Shown piece after piece: positions 1-8,900 of a stretch of 64,000 bases of DNA. The stretch spans positions 39,461 through 103,460 of the forward strand of contig CANRKK010000003.1 of assembly GCA_947631195.1 (NCBI GenBank), given 5' to 3'. Made by a program: the position numbers and the translations under genes. The stretch comes from an uncultured Clostridia bacterium (GTDB lineage: Bacteria > Bacillota > Clostridia > Christensenellales > Borkfalkiaceae). A model generated the notes under the pieces. The model saw only the letters and a program-made list of their open reading frames with translations, made no database searches and had not been told where the DNA came from. The stretch's first letter is position 1, and each line of letters begins with the position of its first letter.

Positions 1-152
1 GCACCGTGCGCGCCTTGCACTATGCGCGCACTCATCTCGCGCAGCAAAACAGCGCACTGTGCTGTTTTGAGAAGTCTGCGCTCGTCCCCCCGTGGGCTGG
101 TCGAGGTCGGATAAGACGGTAACCCAAAAAGTCGCTGCGCGACAGATTCTTC

Positions 153-280
153 GTCGGGTTGCACCCGACTTAGAATGACAGGAGAGGAGTGCGCGCAGAA
201 TGACAGCGGGAGTGGCACGTCCCTCCCCCTTGGCTCCCTTTAGTAAGGGGAGCTGGCTGCGAAGCAGACTGAGGGGATTG
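153..280. repeat. Intergenic repeat-like hairpin elements
   Basis: The first 370 bases hold no convincing gene. Two repeat-like pieces are visible. The first is a 7-bp hairpin (GTCGGGT-TGC-ACCCGAC, 153-169) followed by AGAATGACAG-type text. The second, 221-280, is a block in which GGCTCCCTTT and AAGGGGAGC can pair. From general familiarity, both styles recur as dispersed intergenic repeats in gut Clostridia. Copy number in this genome cannot be judged from one window. Confidence 0.45.
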
Positions 281-319
281 TCAATTCACATACAAAGCGC
301 GCTCACGAAAGATCCTCTA

Positions 320-348
320 TTGACATAATCCCCCGCGCGTGATACAAT
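320..348 (+). promoter_or_regulatory. Sigma-A promoter for the phosphodiesterase gene
   Basis: TTGACA (320-325) and TACAAT (343-348) are separated by 17 bp, with a TG extension before the -10 box. The start codon at 371 is preceded by GGGAGG at 358-363. Confidence 0.8.
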
Positions 349-370
349 ACCCGCAAAGGGAGGCGCGCCA

Positions 371-1483
371 ATGCAATTCATCAAACCCGACTTCACCCGC
401 AATATAATAAATATATCCGCCACGTTTGCGGAATATCTCGGCTGTCCCAACGAAAACCCCGTCTTGCCGCAGCTTAAAAGCGAGCTTTCAAAGGGCTATA
501 AAAACGTTGTGTTTATCGTTTTGGACGGCCTCGGTGTTCACCCGCTCCGAACAAACCTGCCCCAAGACAGTTTTTTGCGGAAGAACGTCAGGCAGACTCT
601 GACCTCCGTCTTTCCCTCAACCACAACCAACGCCACGACCACGCTCCTCACAAACAGATACCCTATGGAGCACGGCTGGTTTGGCTGGAGCGTATATTTT
701 GAGGAACTCGGCAGGGCGGTGGACATTTTTAAGGACGCCGATTCCTTCACGGGCGAAAGCGTGGGGGCGGGCTTTACGTTAAGCAGGCTGCCCGTCGCGC
801 CCTTCTATGCGCGCGCAACGGCGGACATCGCGGTAAATTGCGTCGTTCCCTCCTTCTGGCAGTGGCGGGAGAAAAGTGCATATGTGTGGAAAACGTTTGA
901 AGAATTTATAGGCGGCATACAGTCAGCCTGCGCCAAAGAGGGCAGGCAGTTCGTGTACGCCTATTTCACCGAACCCGACACGTCTATGCACCGCTTCGGC
1001 GTGACCTCGGCGGAGGCCGCGGAGACGATATCCTCTCTCAACTGCGGGGTGGAAAAGTTGTTTTCGGAGCTGAGGGATACCCTTCTGATAGTCACCGCAG
1101 ACCACGGCCAGATAGACGTGGGCGGCTGCATTGAACTGTATAAGGACGAGGAGCTGATAAGTTTGCTCAGATGGCGGCCCTATCTCGAGGCGCGCGCCAC
1201 GGCGTTCAGCGTAAAGGAGGGGCAAAACAAAAACTTCGAGGAGCTGTTCAACAAAAAGTACGGCGCCGACTTCACCCTGTTTACTTCTGGCGAACTGATA
1301 CAAAACGGCTACTTCGGCGCGTGCGCCCCTACCGCCAACGCAAAACTTTTGGGCGACTATATCGCCGTGGGCAAAACGGACAAGATAATGCGGCTCACGC
1401 CGCTCGGCCATGATTTCAGGGGCCATCACACCTCGCTCACGGCGGAAATGGAAGTGCCGCTCATATTTATAGGCAAAAAATAA
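371..1483 (+). CDS. Alkaline-phosphatase-superfamily phosphodiesterase / nucleotide pyrophosphatase-like
   Basis: This 370-residue protein belongs to the type I phosphodiesterase/nucleotide pyrophosphatase branch of the alkaline phosphatase superfamily, which are two-metal phosphoester hydrolases. The visible metal and nucleophile motifs are LDGLG near residue 53, the threonine-rich TTTNATTT near 86 (nucleophile Thr), EPDTSMHRFG near 200, TADHGQ near 238 and the late GHHTSL motif near 352. No signal peptide or membrane helix is seen, so a cytoplasmic location is likely. The substrate cannot be told; nucleotides, phosphonates or sugar phosphates are all possible in this family. The gene has its own strong promoter and a hairpin terminator directly after the stop, so it is monocistronic. 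The start is set by GGGAGG eight bases upstream. Confidence 0.85.
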   Translation: MQFIKPDFTRNIINISATFAEYLGCPNENPVLPQLKSELSKGYKNVVFIVLDGLGVHPLRTNLPQDSFLRKNVRQTLTSVFPSTTTNATTTLLTNRYPMEHGWFGWSVYFEELGRAVDIFKDADSFTGESVGAGFTLSRLPVAPFYARATADIAVNCVVPSFWQWREKSAYVWKTFEEFIGGIQSACAKEGRQFVYAYFTEPDTSMHRFGVTSAEAAETISSLNCGVEKLFSELRDTLLIVTADHGQIDVGGCIELYKDEELISLLRWRPYLEARATAFSVKEGQNKNFEELFNKKYGADFTLFTSGELIQNGYFGACAPTANAKLLGDYIAVGKTDKIMRLTPLGHDFRGHHTSLTAEMEVPLIFIGKK

Positions 1484-1486
1484 AAG

Positions 1487-1523
1487 CAACCCTCTCCCGA
1501 AAAGGAGAGGGCGTTGTTTTTTT
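1487..1523. terminator. Bidirectional rho-independent terminator
   Basis: CCCTCTCC (1490-1497) pairs with GGAGAGGG (1504-1511). Seven T residues follow on the plus strand, and an A-rich run on the other side gives a T-rich tract on the minus strand. It can end both the gene at 371 and the convergent gene ending at 1522. Confidence 0.8.
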
Positions 1524-2325
1524 AAAGACCTGCCGCGTAGTCCAAAAGCTCTCTTAAACCGTCGTTCCCGTAAGCCGAATTCAGCACGCTTATCTTTTTA
1601 TCGCTCCTCAGCGCCGCCCAAAAATGGAACTTCTGCTGCGGGGCCGAGTATTGCGGATTATCGCCCCTCCAGAGCGGACACTTTGGGGAAAACCCGAGCC
1701 CGCGCCTGTGTGCGGTCCGCTTGTAGTATATAACGGGCGACGCGTGCCCGCAGGAAGGGCAGCTGTATTGGCTCTTATGAACCATATAAACCAAATCGGG
1801 GCCCAAGGTCTTATTCGTAAAATATCCGACGGGTTCATCCGTCGCCTGCAGCTCCATGCCGCAGTTGGGGCAAATTTTTTTGCCGTAGTCCAGGGTGCAG
1901 GCTAAAAGGTCCCCGAACGAGTTTATTCTGTCGGAAATTTTTTTGCCGAAAACAAGTTTTAAAGCCTTTTTGATTTCCGTTTCATGCTCCAACCAATATT
2001 TTTCCATTTCCGCCCGCTTTGCGGCCGCGTCGCCTCCTGTTGCCGCTTTCTGCGTTGTTTTTGCCGTCCGCGTTTTCTGCGTTTTTCCGCTCGCCCGCTG
2101 CTTTTCCCTCACTAAGGCCAAAACGTGCCCCGCCGTTATAAAAACCACCGCCACGGTCATAGCAAGTATATAATATAAGTTAACAGGATTATAATTTTCC
2201 CCAAAACCGCCCATCGCATAGACGATAAACGAGGCTATGGTTATCGGTACGAGCAAAACCGCAAGAATTCCGAAAATAAAAAGCCTTGTCTTCAAACTGC
2301 TTATTTTTTTCTCCCGGTCGTCCAT
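1522..2325 (-). CDS. Two-TM membrane protein with zinc-ribbon C-terminal region
   Basis: A 267-residue protein of unknown function. It has a short charged N-terminus, two hydrophobic helices (about residues 14-36 and 47-68), a lysine/alanine/threonine-rich linker (about 75-105) and a cytoplasmic region. That region carries two CxxC pairs (CPNCGMEL near 136 and CPSCGH near 189), most simply read as a zinc ribbon interrupted by about 50 residues. The start has a GGGGG-type ribosome site just upstream and a good promoter at 2358-2386. I do not recognise a named family; a zinc-ribbon membrane protein is as far as the sequence goes. Confidence 0.65.
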   Translation of the reverse strand: MDDREKKISSLKTRLFIFGILAVLLVPITIASFIVYAMGGFGENYNPVNLYYILAMTVAVVFITAGHVLALVREKQRASGKTQKTRTAKTTQKAATGGDAAAKRAEMEKYWLEHETEIKKALKLVFGKKISDRINSFGDLLACTLDYGKKICPNCGMELQATDEPVGYFTNKTLGPDLVYMVHKSQYSCPSCGHASPVIYYKRTAHRRGLGFSPKCPLWRGDNPQYSAPQQKFHFWAALRSDKKISVLNSAYGNDGLRELLDYAAGL

Positions 2326-2357
2326 TTATATCCCCCTTCCAAAGTTATGATACGATA

Positions 2358-2386
2358 AGTATAACATACCGCCCCGCAATCCGCAA
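2358..2386 (-). promoter_or_regulatory. Promoter for the zinc-ribbon membrane protein
   Basis: On the minus strand TTGCGG (2386-2381) and TATACT (2363-2358) are spaced by 17 bp, with a TGT extension before the -10 box. It lies about 35 bp upstream of the start codon at 2325. Confidence 0.7.
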
Positions 2387-2425
2387 GGCCTTCGCTTTAA
2401 CTAACCTGAATTGAAATTTACCGAT

Positions 2426-2746
2426 TTAATTGTCGCTATCGTTTTGCTTTTTTATATCTTGATTTTCGTCGTCATTGCTGTTATCTATCAGCTTTTGGTA
2501 CTTGCGAGCTTTGATATAAGAAATTATCATAAGAGTAATAAGCGCCAAGAAAATTGCAAGCATTATAAAAACAAATATTTTGCCGTAAAGATAAGGAGCC
2601 TTGACTTCAAAGTCTGTAAATTCACTCAAAATGGTCAGCAGAAACGTAATTATACCTAAACCCCCGGTTATAATTGCCGTAATTGTACAAACCTTAGCCC
2701 ATTTCTTAAAGCCCTTAACGGTTTCGTTATAATCAATATTTTCCAT
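2426..2746 (-). CDS. Small two-TM membrane protein, unknown function
   Basis: A 106-residue protein beginning MENIDYNETV. A longer reading frame from 2800 exists, but its first 18 codons overlap the promoter seen at 2772-2800, so the start at 2746 is chosen. The ribosome site is weak (an A-rich leader). Two hydrophobic helices (about residues 20-43 and 55-80) surround a short loop, and the C-terminus is polar and asparagine/aspartate-rich. No enzymatic motif is visible and I do not recognise a family. Base composition is AT-richer than the genes before 2300, like the next two genes. Confidence 0.55.
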   Translation of the reverse strand: MENIDYNETVKGFKKWAKVCTITAIITGGLGIITFLLTILSEFTDFEVKAPYLYGKIFVFIMLAIFLALITLMIISYIKARKYQKLIDNSNDDENQDIKKQNDSDN

Positions 2747-2771
2747 TTTTATTTTTTCCGTTTGTAGAACC

Positions 2772-2800
2772 ATAGTATCACAAATCTGAAAAAAACGCAA
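2772..2800 (-). promoter_or_regulatory. Promoter for the small membrane protein gene
   Basis: Minus-strand TTGCGT (2800-2795), 17-bp spacer, TACTAT (2777-2772). The transcript would start near 2765, about 20 bp before the chosen start codon at 2746. Confidence 0.6.
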
Positions 2801-2883
2801 CCAAAAAAACTTTACGAGTAGTCCACAGCCACCCTCATAAAGTTTTGCGGTTCACGGCCGAATGTAAATGACTTTCTACCCGC

Positions 2884-2912
2884 TTGATTTTCATGTTGGT
2901 TTATGGTATAAT
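2884..2912 (+). promoter_or_regulatory. Promoter for the 2949 gene
   Basis: TTGATT (2884-2889), 17-bp spacer, TATAAT (2907-2912) preceded by TGG. It overlaps the upstream part of a longer open frame, which decides the downstream start at 2949. Confidence 0.75.
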
Positions 2913-2948
2913 CATAATACTGATAAACAGGAATTTAGCGGAGTATTT

Positions 2949-3353
2949 ATGAAAAGAAAGTTAGAAGTCAAAGGAACAATTATTATTGGCGACCCTTGTG
3001 AATTAGTTAAATCAGAAGAAGATTGGCAACTGTGTAAATGGGGCGAACATTTAGAAAAGATTGGTTTGAAAAACTTTCTATATATTGAATTTGAAGAAGA
3101 TGCACCTAACATTGTAGATAGTAATGGCAATAAATTGGGAAGTTTTTGTACCGATTCGGCTGTAATCGTTGTCTTATTATTGGATGATTTATTAAATTAC
3201 AATCCTAATTTTAATGAACATATTGCTTATCCGCAAAATTGGACTATCATTAAAGACTTTTGTGGAACAGTAAAACCCAAGACGATAGCAGGTGTAAAAC
3301 ACATAATTGGTGAAGGCAATATTTCATTTCATACTGTTTTCGAAGAAGAATAA
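2949..3353 (+). CDS. Small AT-rich hypothetical protein
   Basis: A 134-residue soluble acidic protein beginning MKRKLEVKGTIIIGDPCE. The start at 2949 has GGAG at 2940-2943 and lies downstream of a strong promoter. The opening strand with a GDPC motif resembles small accessory or phage-type proteins I have seen, but I cannot name a family. There is no membrane segment. Composition is clearly AT-richer than the surrounding core genes, suggesting acquisition. A hairpin terminator follows at 3385. Confidence 0.6.
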   Translation: MKRKLEVKGTIIIGDPCELVKSEEDWQLCKWGEHLEKIGLKNFLYIEFEEDAPNIVDSNGNKLGSFCTDSAVIVVLLLDDLLNYNPNFNEHIAYPQNWTIIKDFCGTVKPKTIAGVKHIIGEGNISFHTVFEEE

Positions 3354-3384
3354 TTAAATTTCAATTTAGCGGAATACAAGGAAG

Positions 3385-3410
3385 GCGAGGGCGGTTTTGT
3401 CCTCGCTTTT
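3385..3410 (+). terminator. Rho-independent terminator after the 2949 gene
   Basis: GCGAGG (3385-3390) pairs with CCTCGC (3401-3406) followed by TTTT. A second hairpin (arms around GGGATGTAAGT and ACTTACGTCCC, 3424-3450) lies just beyond. Confidence 0.6.
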
Positions 3411-3454
3411 GCATAGAAAAATGGGATGTAAGTCGTTCAACTTACGTCCCGCTT

Positions 3455-3565
3455 GGCGCGGAAGGAGGGATTTTGCCGTTTCCCGCAGGCGGGAACCCTC
3501 GGCAAAGCGTCGTCGCTTCGCTCCTCGCGTGAACCACGAGGGTTCTTCATAACAAGCGGCGCACC
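3455..3565 (+). repeat. tRNA-Ser-like direct repeat, copy 1
   Basis: About 110 bp beginning GGCGCGGAAGGAGGGATTTT. It recurs nearly identically at 4551-4648, with a further matching tail (AACAAGCGGCGCAC) near 4666-4679. The first ~19 bases equal the 3' end region of the tRNA-Ser gene at 4702-4790. An open frame through this repeat is not credible as a gene. The rest of 3354-3676 holds only the terminator, hairpins and the promoter of the next gene. Confidence 0.8.
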
Positions 3566-3620
3566 TGTCAATATAAGCTCACGCCTAAATGCCATTTTAC
3601 GTTTTATGTCGATTATGAAA

Positions 3621-3649
3621 TTGATTTTTTATATATTTTCTGATATAAT
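3621..3649 (+). promoter_or_regulatory. Promoter for the GIY-YIG gene
   Basis: TTGATT (3621-3626), 17-bp spacer, TATAAT (3644-3649) with TGA extension; start codon at 3677. Confidence 0.75.
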
Positions 3650-3676
3650 TATTAAAATAAGCAAACGGAGCTACAA

Positions 3677-4522
3677 ATGTTAAAATTAGTTGATATTCTG
3701 AAAATCAAAAATGAAGATTACAAAAATTACAAAATTCATTTTGCAACAGGTGCTGACAATAAAAAGGAAGCATATGAAAAGTTTTTAATCAACGAATTTG
3801 ATGAATGGCAAGAAGAACAAACAAACAAAAATTTTAATCGTGAATATGTTATTTCGTTAATTTATTACGAGAAAGATATTTGGCTTTTTGGCGGCGTTTA
3901 TAAAGTTAATAATCAAACCCCACAACCGATAAAACATAATGACGGTTGGTGCGGTTGGCATTATGATTTAACGCTTACAGATAATCAAAAAGATTTAATC
4001 GGCAGAGTATTTGTTTACTATAAAAAAGAGTTTCGTGCTTCATATCCTTGTTTGGAATTGCAAACAAAGAGTGGAGCGAACCCTGCGGACATTTATGTTT
4101 CTTCCATTTTAGATAAACAAGTTACTATCAACGATTTTAATGGTTTTGACAATGTAAATATTTCTTATCAAACTTTAAGGCATATTATTGAAAATAACAT
4201 TTCAACTTGGAAATCTGCTTTATCTAATGTAAAAGGTATTTACTTAATTGCAGATACACTTACAGGTAAGCAATATGTAGGTAGCGCATACGGTGAAGAT
4301 TGTATATGGCAACGCTGGTCTGAATATGTGAAAAACGGACACGGTGGAAATATTGAACTCAAAAAAGTATTGCAAAATAACGGCATTGATTATAGATATA
4401 ATTTCAAATATTCAATTTTAGAAGTATGCAATATGAACTTGGGCAATGATTATATAATCGGGCGTGAAACCTATTGGAAAGAAGTTTTAATGACAAGAAA
4501 ATTCGGAATGAACAGCAATTAA
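3677..4522 (+). CDS. GIY-YIG nuclease domain protein
   Basis: A 281-residue protein with a C-terminal GIY-YIG endonuclease-like domain from about residue 185: KGIYLIAD, then KQYVGSAYG (the YIG half, here YVG), IWQRWSEYVKNGHGGN with the conserved Arg, and a late Glu in GRETYWKE. The N-terminal 180 residues are mixed alpha/beta and unrecognised. GIY-YIG domains cut DNA in homing endonucleases, repair and restriction enzymes, so a restriction or mobile-element role is plausible, but the target is unknown. GGAGC lies upstream of the ATG. The gene is AT-rich, has its own promoter and is flanked on both sides by copies of a ~100-bp repeat next to a tRNA gene, which suggests it arrived by transfer. 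Confidence 0.75.
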   Translation: MLKLVDILKIKNEDYKNYKIHFATGADNKKEAYEKFLINEFDEWQEEQTNKNFNREYVISLIYYEKDIWLFGGVYKVNNQTPQPIKHNDGWCGWHYDLTLTDNQKDLIGRVFVYYKKEFRASYPCLELQTKSGANPADIYVSSILDKQVTINDFNGFDNVNISYQTLRHIIENNISTWKSALSNVKGIYLIADTLTGKQYVGSAYGEDCIWQRWSEYVKNGHGGNIELKKVLQNNGIDYRYNFKYSILEVCNMNLGNDYIIGRETYWKEVLMTRKFGMNSN

Positions 4523-4550
4523 AACAGATTATGAAAAAACAATAAAAAGA

Positions 4551-4648
4551 GCGCGGAAGGAGGGATTTTGCCGTTTCCCGCAGGTGGGAACCCTCGGCAA
4601 AGCGTCGTCGCTTCGCTCCTCGCGTGAACCACGAGGTTTCTTCATAAC
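4551..4648 (+). repeat. tRNA-Ser-like direct repeat, copy 2
   Basis: This copy is nearly identical to 3455-3565, in the same orientation, and again begins with GCGCGGAAGGAGGGATTTT. Together the two copies bracket the GIY-YIG gene. The 53 bases between this copy and the tRNA include the AACAAGCGGCGCAC tail shared with copy 1. Confidence 0.8.
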
Positions 4649-4701
4649 CTCCCCCGCACAAACAAAACAAGCGGCGCACAAAAGTGCACCGCCTGTTCTG
4701 G

Positions 4702-4790
4702 CGCGGAAGGAGGGATTTGAACCCTCGCTACGATTCACTCGTACTACTCCCTTAGCAGGGGAGCCCCTTGAGCCACTTGGGTACTTCCGC
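4702..4790 (-). tRNA. tRNA-Ser (anticodon GCU)
   Basis: An 89-nt class II tRNA on the minus strand. The acceptor arms GCGGAAG and CTTCCGC pair, and the discriminator is G. The anticodon loop reads CTGCTAA (anticodon GCT, decoding AGC/AGU). There is a long variable arm, and the T arm contains GGTTCAAATCC. CCA is not encoded. Its 3' end sequence is echoed by the two repeats upstream on the map. Confidence 0.95.
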
Positions 4791-4878
4791 TCGATACCCA
4801 AACAATATAGCATAAATTTACGCGTTTGTCAAAGCATTATTCGGTTTTTTAAAAAATTAATATTTTTATTTTCAACGC

Positions 4879-4907
4879 TTGCAAACCTTGCCGCCGTATG
4901 CTAAAAT
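4879..4907 (+). promoter_or_regulatory. Promoter for the GDSL hydrolase gene
   Basis: TTGCAA (4879-4884), 17-bp spacer, TAAAAT (4902-4907) with TGC extension. It sits where a longer reading frame would start, so the start codon is placed at 4933. Confidence 0.65.
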
Positions 4908-4932
4908 ATTTGTGTTAAATGCGGGGGCAAGT

Positions 4933-5541
4933 ATGAGAATTGTATTTTTCGGTGACTCTATAACCGACTGCGGCCGCGACAGGGAGGACTTCAAATCCCT
5001 CGGCACAGGCTACGTTAAAATTTTATCCGACAAGTTAAAGCCCATTTATCCCGATATGGACATAGAGCTTATCAACAAGGGCGTATCGGGCGACGAAGTG
5101 TGCGACCTTTTGGCGCGCGCGCAGCAGGACGTCATTGACTTAAAGCCCGACGCCGTCGTGATAATGATAGGCATAAACAACACGCTGCACAAGTTTAAAT
5201 ACGGCAAGGAACCCGATTTCCACAAGTTCAGAGCCGACTTGACCGAGCTCATCAAAAAGCTGAAAAAAGCGGGCATGGTCGTCATTTTCTTGGAGCCGTT
5301 CCTTCTTCCCGCGCCCGACAAACTGCGCATGCGCAAGGTTTTCAACGAGGAGCTGGAAATCATAAACGAGGTCTGCCTGAAACTGTGCGACGAATTTGTC
5401 GCCTTTGACGAGATGTTCAACGGCGTTGCCGAGAGTATCCCCTACACGGAGTATTCGGTGGACGGCGTCCATCCCACGCACAGGGGGTCGCGCCTGATTG
5501 CCGACACAGCGATAAAGGCAATACGCAAGCATCTTTTATAA
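4933..5541 (+). CDS. SGNH/GDSL-type esterase or lipase
   Basis: A 202-residue single-domain SGNH hydrolase. Block I is FFGDSITD, with the catalytic Ser at residue 9. Block II has Gly in NKGVSGDE. Block III is GINNT, where many relatives have GxND. Block V is DGVHPTHRG, giving the Asp-His of the catalytic triad. It has no signal peptide, so it acts in the cytoplasm, probably on an acylated or acetylated small molecule or sugar; the substrate is unknown. The start at 4933 follows a purine-rich GGGGGCAAG and lies downstream of the promoter. A strong hairpin terminator follows the stop, so the gene is monocistronic. Confidence 0.85.
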   Translation: MRIVFFGDSITDCGRDREDFKSLGTGYVKILSDKLKPIYPDMDIELINKGVSGDEVCDLLARAQQDVIDLKPDAVVIMIGINNTLHKFKYGKEPDFHKFRADLTELIKKLKKAGMVVIFLEPFLLPAPDKLRMRKVFNEELEIINEVCLKLCDEFVAFDEMFNGVAESIPYTEYSVDGVHPTHRGSRLIADTAIKAIRKHLL

Positions 5542-5558
5542 ATTCACTGTTTTTTGTC

Positions 5559-5585
5559 GCCGCGGCAGTTTGCCGCGGCGTTTTT
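5559..5585 (+). terminator. Rho-independent terminator
   Basis: A perfect 10-bp stem, CGCCGCGGCA (5559-5568) with TGCCGCGGCG (5571-5580), followed by five T residues. Confidence 0.85.
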
Positions 5586-5777
5586 GCTGCGCACGGATTC
5601 ATTTTTATGCAAATATTCATTTTTCGGATAAAATATTCCGCTTTTAGCTTCCTTTTTGCGCAATTTTCAGCGCGGGAGGAGGGGGGAGCAAGCCCAAAAA
5701 TTTCCATTAATACAATATATATAATTATCCAATATAAAAATAAAAACGGGAAATTATTTCAAAGGCATATAAATTAC

Positions 5778-5806
5778 TTGAATTTTTATCCGTTACATTG
5801 TATAAT
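5778..5806 (+). promoter_or_regulatory. Promoter of the large secreted-protein/Opp operon
   Basis: TTGAAT (5778-5783), 17-bp spacer, TATAAT (5801-5806). It gives a leader of roughly 110 nt before the ATG at 5925, and no riboswitch is recognised in it. Between 5586 and 5777 I see only AT-rich sequence without a credible gene. No other good promoter or terminator is evident until 30392. Confidence 0.75.
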
Positions 5807-5924
5807 GTTTTGTATCAGTGATAATGGGCGCATAGCGTGCGGCAGATTGATTTAAGGGCCGTTAAAAAATTGATTCACCTTTGCGCCCCTAAACGGCCCA
5901 CATAAAATACAGGAGCAAGTTGCC

Positions 5925-8900
5925 ATGAAAAAATTTTTGTTAGCGATATTGTCGGCACTGTTTATAATCTGTGCGGGGGCGGCCTTTGCCTGCAGTCCCA
6001 CAAGTCCCGACGGTACTTACTACACGCTTGTATTCAAGCAGACCAACGGCGTAACCTACGTTTGCGATATTCCCAGCGGCTACGAAGTGCTCGAGGGCAC
6101 AACCGTAACTTTCAGTCTCAGACTGTCCGACGACGCCGAGGGCGATCCCGTCGTGTACGCCAACGACGACATACTCGAAGAGCAGGGCGGTAAATATTCC
6201 TTTACGATGTCCAAAAACACCGTAGTGCGCGTGGACGGCCTGATGGCGCAGGGTTCCGAATACAACAAAATCGTTTTCGCCTACACCGCGGGCGTAACCT
6301 ATAATATCCTCACCGAGGACGGCAACGGCCACAAACTCGGCAGCGGCATGCTGGTAAAAATGGGCACCGAGGTTTCTTTCTCTATAGTCACCAGCGAAAA
6401 TTATTCGGGCGAGGCGACGGTTTATGCCAACGGCGAGCCCCTCACCCCCCAAAACGGCGTATATACGTTCACGATGAACGCTCCCACTACAATCAGCGTG
6501 GGCGGCATCGTGCAAAACGTTTCGGTCACTTACGTTTCCGCGGACACCCGCGTCAAATACACCGACGAGAGGGGCAACTATATCTCGGCCGACACGGCAA
6601 TCTCCGCCGTTGCGGGCGACGTTTTGAAATTCAAGGTAAAAATCAGCGTATATCACGTGCAGGAGGGCTACGACGTGCTTGCCAACGGCACCGTTCTTTC
6701 GCCCGACTCCGAAGGTTTTTACACATACGCGCTCACGGACGACGCGCAGATCAGCGTGAGCGGCCTGCAGCAGGACGCTTCGTTCTTGGAGCGTTCCGAC
6801 GGCGGCAGGGGCACTTTCAACAGTCCGTTTTTAATAAAGCGGCCCATAGACCTCTACCAGATGGCCATGCAGATAAACAGCGGCATGAACACCGACGGCA
6901 TGTTCTATGCGGGCTACTACAGGCTTGAAAACGACATAGACCTCGAGGGCGAACAGCTGTACGTCATAGGCGACAGCAACCAGGACGCGAACGGCTATGC
7001 GATATTCTCGGGCAATTTCAACGGCAACGGGCACACCATTTCCAACTACGTCATGAACGACGACTGGATAAACCAGGACAGTTTCGTGCAGATGTATCTC
7101 ACCAGCGTCGGACTGTTCGGCGTGGCCATGGCTACGGAAAGAAGCTCCCCGCTCATCTACAATCTGCATATAGACAACGCAAAAATAACGGTTGACGCTT
7201 CCCGTTACAACAGTGCGGAGGGCCACGTGGGCGTGCTCATCGGCTCCAGCTACGGCGCGGCGGTAAACGGCTGCACGGTAACGAACAGCACAATCGAGGT
7301 TACGGGCGGAGAAAATTACGGCACGTGCGTCGGCGGTCTCATAGGCCAACAGCTCTCGGCGTATTCCACGTCGGGCAACATAAATTATTTTTCGGGCGTA
7401 ACGTCCTGCTCCACGGACGTAGACATCTATGTAAACGATAACTTCGTGTATGCGGTCGGCGGCATATCCGGCCTGCTGGCAGTGGGCGAAGAACACCTCA
7501 CATCGTATATTCTCAACTGCTATTCTGCGGGCGACATCGAGGGCGGCCTCAACGCGGGCGGCATCGTCGGATATACCGCGCCCGGCACATCGGTGCTCAA
7601 CTGCTATTCGTCGGGCAACGTGATAGCGGGCAGTTCGTTTGATATTGCGGGCGTCGGCTATGCCGAGCAGCTTGCCTATGCCAATGCGGGCGGAATAGTC
7701 GGCCGCGCAGGTTTCAACACCGTAATATACAACAGTTTTTCAACGGGCTATACCGACGCAATAGCGGTGAGCGGCAGCAACTATCAGGTTACCGACCCCG
7801 TAGCTGCAAAAGTGGAGAACGGTTCCGACCTTCAGGACGCACACTCGTATCCCGCTACTATATTCGGCAGCAAGGGCGCGACGCCCGCGCAGGTAACCGA
7901 AACGTTTATCCGCGACGAAATGCACTGGGACGAAGAGGACTGGACGTTTGCAGACGGTATGCCCGCGCTCAACTTCAACAGTTCTTCAAAGCAATTCACA
8001 ATTACTTTCCATGCGGACCAAGAATTCGGCCCCGTTCCCCAACCCTTTCAAATCATCAGCCAGTATTTCAGCATGTCGAGATGGATAATGCTGGGCAGTA
8101 TCAGGGAATACGTGCAGGGCAACGGCAACAACCGTTCCTACGGCTATTTCTTCGACAGCGGGCTTCAGAACAGAATACCTCTTGCCTTCGTTCCCACGGG
8201 GGATATGGATATATATATCGGATATTCCGACTACGGCGAAGTTGCGGGCGTTTACTACCTCGGCACGTCTGCCGACACGGGTGCGCGCCTCGAACTTGAC
8301 GGCGAGGGCAACGCCACGTACGTCAACGGCGCGCTCAGCCAGGACGCGGTATATACCTACGACGGCGAAACGATAGTAATTTTGGGCAGCGCGCTCGGCG
8401 ATCTCTCGGACGCCCTCGACGACCTGCCCGACCCTGCGGAAAGATACAGGGAATACTACCTCAGCTCTCTCTACAACTTCGGGGCCACGGTAAATGACGG
8501 CCGCATAGAGATAACGGGCGGCTACGTGCAGGAAGTATCTATCCAAAACGTTCCCTCAACCGACCTGTACGGCGATACCGTAATGGTCGAGCAGATAGCG
8601 GTGACGGGCGGGTCGTTCAACCTGTTCGACGCACCCTTGACAGGGCTTAAGAGCATAGAAAACTTTAAATATATCGACTATTATGACGGCACAACCGTGT
8701 ACACGTTCAACGGCAACGGCACGGGCGTCCGCACGGACGACGGCGTAACGTCTTACTTCACATATACTTATAACGGCGACGGCCTCACGGTTTATTTTGG
8801 CAACGGAAGCCCCGTCGTTGCAACCTTGTCCGACGGCTACGTAACGAAAATAGGCGATAATGCCGTACAGCCTTTCGACGGCTTTACTGGCGTATGGGAA

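Noticed and set aside
3453..3683. Short plus-strand frame across the tRNA-like repeat
   Set aside because: The translated text is shared with 4584-4904 only because the repeat is duplicated, and it includes tRNA-like sequence; no credible start.
5607..5855. Short plus-strand frame between the terminator and the operon promoter
   Set aside because: It overlaps the promoter at 5778-5806, has low-complexity AT-rich content and no ribosome site.
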